Shown here: piece by piece, positions 6,586 to 9,370 of the stretch
How the letters are laid out: every line of letters begins with the position of its first letter
How positions within the stretch are numbered: position 1 is the stretch's first letter
From: Treponema sp.
Lineage (GTDB): Bacteria > Spirochaetota > Spirochaetia > Treponematales > Treponemataceae
Length of the DNA: 9,370 nucleotides
Assembly (NCBI GenBank): GCA_016297415.1
Contig: JAEDGQ010000078.1
Location: 1 to 9,370, forward strand
Direction of reading: 5' to 3'
The notes under the pieces: generated by a model
What the model saw: only the letters and a program-made list of their open reading frames with translations
What the model was told of the DNA's origin: nothing
Databases searched by the model: none
Made by a program: the position numbers and the translations under genes

Positions 6586-6954
6586 TTAATCTGTCATTGT
6601 ACACTTGCCGGAAAATCTTGAACCAGGTTCAAGAACAACCTGTCTGGCAGTAATATCTCCGCTTACAGAACCTGTAGAAGCAACAAAAACAAGATCTCTT
6701 CCAGTAATATTGCCTTCAACTTTTCCACGAACAAGAACTCTTGTTGCACTGATTCCTGCATTTACAACTGCATTTGAATCAATCAAAAGGTCACTTGTAG
6801 CATCAATGGAACCGCTTACTTTTCCACGAATCATGAAAGGTTTTGTAAATTTAATATTTCCATGGAAAGTAATATCGGAAGCAAGAATAGTATCAAAATC
6901 TTCTTCTTCAAGGTCAAAAAGGTCTGTATCTTTTACATCAAACATATTATTCAT
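6586..6954 (-). CDS. Bactofilin (polymer-forming cytoskeletal protein)
   Basis: This 122-residue protein has an acidic N-terminal tail (residues 6-21, rich in Asp and Glu) and then a bactofilin (DUF583) domain to the end. The domain shows periodic short strands with small and glycine turns, such as IRGKVSGSIDA, VRGKVEGNITG and STGSVSGDITA, typical of its right-handed beta-helix. Bactofilins polymerise without nucleotide, often at the membrane, and affect cell shape and local envelope synthesis; in helical bacteria they have been tied to cell curvature or pitch. The frame opens with a TTG at 6981, but the ATG at 6954 has a G-rich ribosome site (GGGGG, 6959-6963) and is preferred; another ATG follows three codons later. 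It is the first gene of the leftward cluster. Confidence 0.88.
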   Translation of the reverse strand: MNNMFDVKDTDLFDLEEEDFDTILASDITFHGNIKFTKPFMIRGKVSGSIDATSDLLIDSNAVVNAGISATRVLVRGKVEGNITGRDLVFVASTGSVSGDITARQVVLEPGSRFSGKCTMTD

Positions 6955-6958
6955 TTTA

Positions 6959-6963
6959 CCCCC
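6959..6963 (-). promoter_or_regulatory. G-rich ribosome binding site of the bactofilin gene (decides the start)
   Basis: On the minus strand, GGGGG(T) lies 4 bases before the ATG at 6954, supporting that start over the TTG at 6981, which has no such sequence. An alternative reading of the same stretch is an extended -10 (TGC-TATGGG) with TTCACT 17 bp upstream, ending 6 bases before the ATG. Its -10 is poor, so I favour a ribosome site. Confidence 0.4.
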
Positions 6964-6995
6964 ATAGCAAACTTTTTTCAATGAGTGAATTTTTT

Positions 6996-7005
6996 ATGAA
7001 TTCAT
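6996..7005. promoter_or_regulatory. Possible operator: palindrome at the capA promoter
   Basis: ATGAATTCAT is a perfect 10-bp palindrome that ends on the first base of the predicted -35 box. Its left half also takes part in a direct repeat of TGAATT (6986-6991 and 6997-7002), offset by 11 bp, about one helical turn. A regulator binding here could act on the rightward gene and on the divergent bactofilin cluster. This rests on sequence pattern only. Confidence 0.3.
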
Positions 7006-7033
7006 TGTTTATAAGGGCTTGTTCTACTATAAT
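7005..7033 (+). promoter_or_regulatory. Promoter of the CapA-family gene, predicted leaderless
   Basis: TTGTTT (7005-7010), a 17-base spacer and a perfect TATAAT (7028-7033) form a good housekeeping promoter. Transcription should begin near 7040, which is the A of the ATG, and no Shine-Dalgarno sequence lies between. The upstream in-frame TTG at 7019 falls before the -10 box and would not be in this transcript, so the promoter decides the start. Confidence 0.7.
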
Positions 7034-7039
7034 ATTATT

Positions 7040-8242
7040 ATGATTTTTCCACGCTCCCGCGTAATGGTTTTTATTTTTCTCCTCGCAATTTCGGCGTTTT
7101 GTATTCCGGCTGTTTCCTGTTCGTCTACTAAAACACAACCACAGCCACCTGTAGTACAGCCACCTCCCCCGATAGAAAAATTCAATATTTCCCTGATTTT
7201 TGCCGGTGACATTATGGCTCATTCCATAAACTATAAAGCCGGAAATTTTTCACTTATCTGGGACGATGTAAAATCTATCATCAAACAGGGAGATTTAGCT
7301 TTTGCAAATCTTGAAGCACCGGTAAATGATAACGTACCATGGGCTACTTACCCTCAGTTCAACATGCATTCATCTTATGTTCAGGAAGCAGTAAACGCAG
7401 GATTTAATGTTTTTTCCCTGGCAAACAACCACACAAACGACGGTCTTCTTGATGGAATTAATGCCACAAAAAAATACTTTGATTCCAGAAAAGATATCTG
7501 GGCCGCAGGATTAAAAGCAGAAAAAAATGGAAAAATCAGTTACAAAGTAATCGAAAAAAAAGGATTTAAAATTCTCTTTGTAGCATTTACAGAAATTTTA
7601 AACAGACCTGATTATTCAAGCTGGATTGACTATTACCCTCAGAAAAAAAGAGAAAACCTGATTACAGAACTTAAAAATCTGGAAAAATCCAATCCACATG
7701 ATCTTTTTGTAGTAAGTATTCACACTGATGAAGAAGAATACAAAACAAAGGTAACAGAAAATCACAAAAACTTTTATAAAAGACTTGCTACTGAATGTAA
7801 TGCAGACATAATCTGGGCAAATCACCCTCATGTTTCAAAAGTTTTTGAAAAACAGATCTTTGAGTACACAAAAGAAGATAACACAATCGGAAAAAAACAG
7901 GCCTTCATTATGTATGCCAACGGAAACACTATTTCCGGTCAAAGAACTTCCCCATCATTTTCGAAAACTCCAAATGAACGGGATGATACAGGTGACGGGC
8001 TTATTATTAAACTGAATTACGAAAAAGTAACAGAAAACAATATTTCCACAGTTTCTCAGGTTTCAGCACAACCATACTTTATTACCACATATATTCAGCC
8101 TAACGGTCAGATGGTTATCCGCCACGTAGATGAAGATTTGCTTCATTGTTTGAAACGTGCCGGAATTCCAGCCTGGGCTAATTATCTGGAAAAAAGAAAA
8201 GTTTTATATGAAGAATTAAAAGGAAAGTCTTTATGGCAATAG
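7040..8242 (+). CDS. CapA-family lipoprotein (PGA_cap metallophosphatase-like)
   Basis: From the ATG at 7040 this is a 400-residue protein. The N-terminus is a lipoprotein signal with a long hydrophobic run and AVSC (lipidated C27), followed by a proline-rich linker (33-45). The catalytic-like domain has the family's metal motifs in order: GD (56-57, FAGDIM), NLE (90-92), NNHTND (129-134), H228 in SIHTDEEEY, and NHPHV (261-265). Two sites depart from the usual CapA pattern: the HWG motif reads HTD, and the G-H-x-P-H metal site reads A-N-H-P-H. Family members are calcineurin-like phosphoesterases linked to poly-gamma-glutamate capsule, but with no capB, capC or capD nearby a capsule role is not supported. 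The frame extends upstream to a TTG at 7019, which lies before the predicted transcription start. It overlaps the helicase gene by 10 bases. Confidence 0.82.
   Translation: MIFPRSRVMVFIFLLAISAFCIPAVSCSSTKTQPQPPVVQPPPPIEKFNISLIFAGDIMAHSINYKAGNFSLIWDDVKSIIKQGDLAFANLEAPVNDNVPWATYPQFNMHSSYVQEAVNAGFNVFSLANNHTNDGLLDGINATKKYFDSRKDIWAAGLKAEKNGKISYKVIEKKGFKILFVAFTEILNRPDYSSWIDYYPQKKRENLITELKNLEKSNPHDLFVVSIHTDEEEYKTKVTENHKNFYKRLATECNADIIWANHPHVSKVFEKQIFEYTKEDNTIGKKQAFIMYANGNTISGQRTSPSFSKTPNERDDTGDGLIIKLNYEKVTENNISTVSQVSAQPYFITTYIQPNGQMVIRHVDEDLLHCLKRAGIPAWANYLEKRKVLYEELKGKSLWQ
8221..8227 (+). promoter_or_regulatory. Ribosome binding site of the helicase gene
   Basis: AGGAAAG lies 5 bases before the ATG at 8233, inside the last codons of the CapA-family gene. 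It supports the overlapping start and translation coupled to the upstream gene. Confidence 0.55.
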
Positions 8243-9370
8243 ATTATACAAAATTACCAGTTTACGAACAAAAGCAGCTTATTCTTGACTCTCTAAAAAA
8301 TAATCAGGTCATTGTTGTTCAATCACCAACAGGATCGGGAAAAACTACTCAAATTCCGGTAATTCTTCATGAAGCAGGATACTCTGCTAACGGAATGATT
8401 GCAGTTACACAACCTCGAAGAATTGCTGCCCTTTCTGTCAGCGAATTTATAGCAAAACAGTTAAAGACAAATTATCCAGGCCTCGTCGGCTACAAAATGC
8501 GCTTCGAAGATAAAACTGACCCGTCTACAAAAATCAAAATAATGACAGACGGTATTCTTCTTCAGGAAATGAAGCTTGATCCATGGATGAGCAAATACTC
8601 TGTAATTATGGTTGATGAAGCCCACGAACGAAGCCTTAACATTGACTTCTGTCTTGGTCTTTTAAAACGAGTTCTTCAGGCCAGACCAGATTTTAAGGTT
8701 ATCGTTTCTTCAGCCACAATGAATGCTGAAGCTTTTTCAAAATATTTTGACAACTGCCCTATTGTTACAATCGAAACTCAGACTTTTCCCGTAACAATGG
8801 TCTATGATCCGCCTCTTGTAAAAGCCACAACTTTAACAGATTCAGGTTCAGAAGCCATTCTTGCTAAAATTGAATCTACAATCGACCGCGTTCTGGACAA
8901 CAAAGAAGACGGAGATATTCTCGTTTTCCTTCCAGGAGAAAAGATTATCAAAGACTGTGTAATGAGGCTTTCTACAGCAAGTTTCCGGTCAAAAATTCAT
9001 ATTGTTCCCCTTTATGGTCGTCTGCCAAAAGAAGAACAGGAAAAAGTATTTAATCCGGCCCCTATGGGAAGAAAGAAAGTAGTAATTTCTACAAATATTG
9101 CTGAAACTTCAGTAACTATCAATGGAATTACAACAGTTATTGATTCTGGTCTTGCAAAACTTAATTTCTACAATCCTAAAACTTTTACTTCAAGTCTTAT
9201 TGAAACTCCTGTAAGCCGGGCAAGTTGCAATCAGCGCAGAGGCCGTGCCGGTCGTACCTGTCCTGGAACCTGTTACAGACTTTTTTCAAGAAGCGATTTT
9301 GATCAGCGCCCTGAGTACACCACAGAAGAAATTTTCCGCACAGACTTAAGCGAAGTACTTCTCCGAATGA
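8233..9370 (+). CDS. hrpA: HrpA-like DEAH-box RNA helicase (3' end outside window)
   Basis: The frame is open from the ATG at 8233 to the window edge, giving the first 379 residues. All superfamily 2 DEAH motifs are intact: I GSGKT (34-38), Ia TQPRR, Ib TDG, II DEAH (128-131), III SAT (160-162), IV LVFLPG (230-235), V STNIAETSVTI (286-296) and VI QRRGRAGR (334-341). The protein should be a cytoplasmic ATP-dependent RNA helicase; HrpA-type enzymes act on mRNA or on stalled ribosomes. HrpA is preferred over HrpB because of TGSGKTTQIP, PLYGRL and the segment after motif VI ending EIFRTDLSEVLL, but the deciding C-terminal part is absent. The N-terminus is short, with motif I only 34 residues in. 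It overlaps the CapA-family gene by 10 bases in another frame and probably shares its transcript. Confidence 0.88.
   Translation, partial: MAIDYTKLPVYEQKQLILDSLKNNQVIVVQSPTGSGKTTQIPVILHEAGYSANGMIAVTQPRRIAALSVSEFIAKQLKTNYPGLVGYKMRFEDKTDPSTKIKIMTDGILLQEMKLDPWMSKYSVIMVDEAHERSLNIDFCLGLLKRVLQARPDFKVIVSSATMNAEAFSKYFDNCPIVTIETQTFPVTMVYDPPLVKATTLTDSGSEAILAKIESTIDRVLDNKEDGDILVFLPGEKIIKDCVMRLSTASFRSKIHIVPLYGRLPKEEQEKVFNPAPMGRKKVVISTNIAETSVTINGITTVIDSGLAKLNFYNPKTFTSSLIETPVSRASCNQRRGRAGRTCPGTCYRLFSRSDFDQRPEYTTEEIFRTDLSEVLLRM

Noticed and set aside
6605..6967. Open frame of 120 codons on the plus strand opposite the bactofilin gene
   Set aside because: It mirrors the bactofilin coding sequence almost exactly. 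The repetitive beta-helix codons keep the opposite frame free of stops, and the translation has no domain.
7008..7013. TATAAA on the minus strand as a -10 for the bactofilin cluster
   Set aside because: No acceptable -35 lies 16-18 bp upstream, so I cannot place the leftward promoter with confidence.

Overview
The window is AT-rich, densely coding bacterial DNA that most resembles a spirochaete, probably a Treponema. This assignment is inferred from the gene set and from lipoprotein signals with a loose, spirochaete-style lipobox (F-S-G-C, A-V-S-C). No rRNA or other phylogenetic marker is present to prove it. There are no tRNA or rRNA genes, insertion sequences or CRISPR arrays.

Layout. Positions 1-156 are non-coding, with a small perfect hairpin (25-41) and an AT-rich promoter. 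A rightward gene (157-1128) encodes a PilZ protein with a receiver-like N-terminal half. It converges, with a gap of only 24 bases, on a seven-gene leftward cluster (6954 down to 1153). In transcription order the cluster is: bactofilin, secreted TPR protein, MtaB-type tRNA methylthiotransferase, MlaE-like permease, MlaF-like ATPase, MlaD-like MCE protein, and a TPR-like lipoprotein. Gaps are 9-19 bases or a 4-base overlap, so it looks like one operon. On the other side of an 85-base divergent intergenic region, a rightward pair starts: a CapA-family lipoprotein (7040-8242), overlapped by 10 bases by an HrpA-like DEAH-box helicase that runs off the right edge.

How the genes fit together. The mlaE-mlaF-mlaD trio encodes permease, ATPase and substrate-binding subunits of an MCE-type ABC lipid transporter between the inner membrane and the outer envelope. 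No MlaA, MlaB or MlaC homologue lies beside it. Instead a TPR-like lipoprotein is translationally linked to MlaD, and a secreted TPR protein and a cytoskeletal bactofilin lie upstream. The cluster therefore looks like an envelope-building unit, with a tRNA-modification gene as passenger or growth-linked partner. PilZ points to cyclic-di-GMP signalling.

The most striking signal is regulatory. Three genes (pilZ, capA-like, mlaE) have a perfect TATAAT exactly 6-7 bases before their ATG and no Shine-Dalgarno sequence, which predicts leaderless transcripts. The other six genes have purine-rich Shine-Dalgarno sequences. For capA and mlaE the TATAAT also has a TTG-type -35 at 17 bp. The mlaE promoter lies inside the end of mtaB, so the lipid-transport genes may be transcribed separately from the upstream part of the operon.
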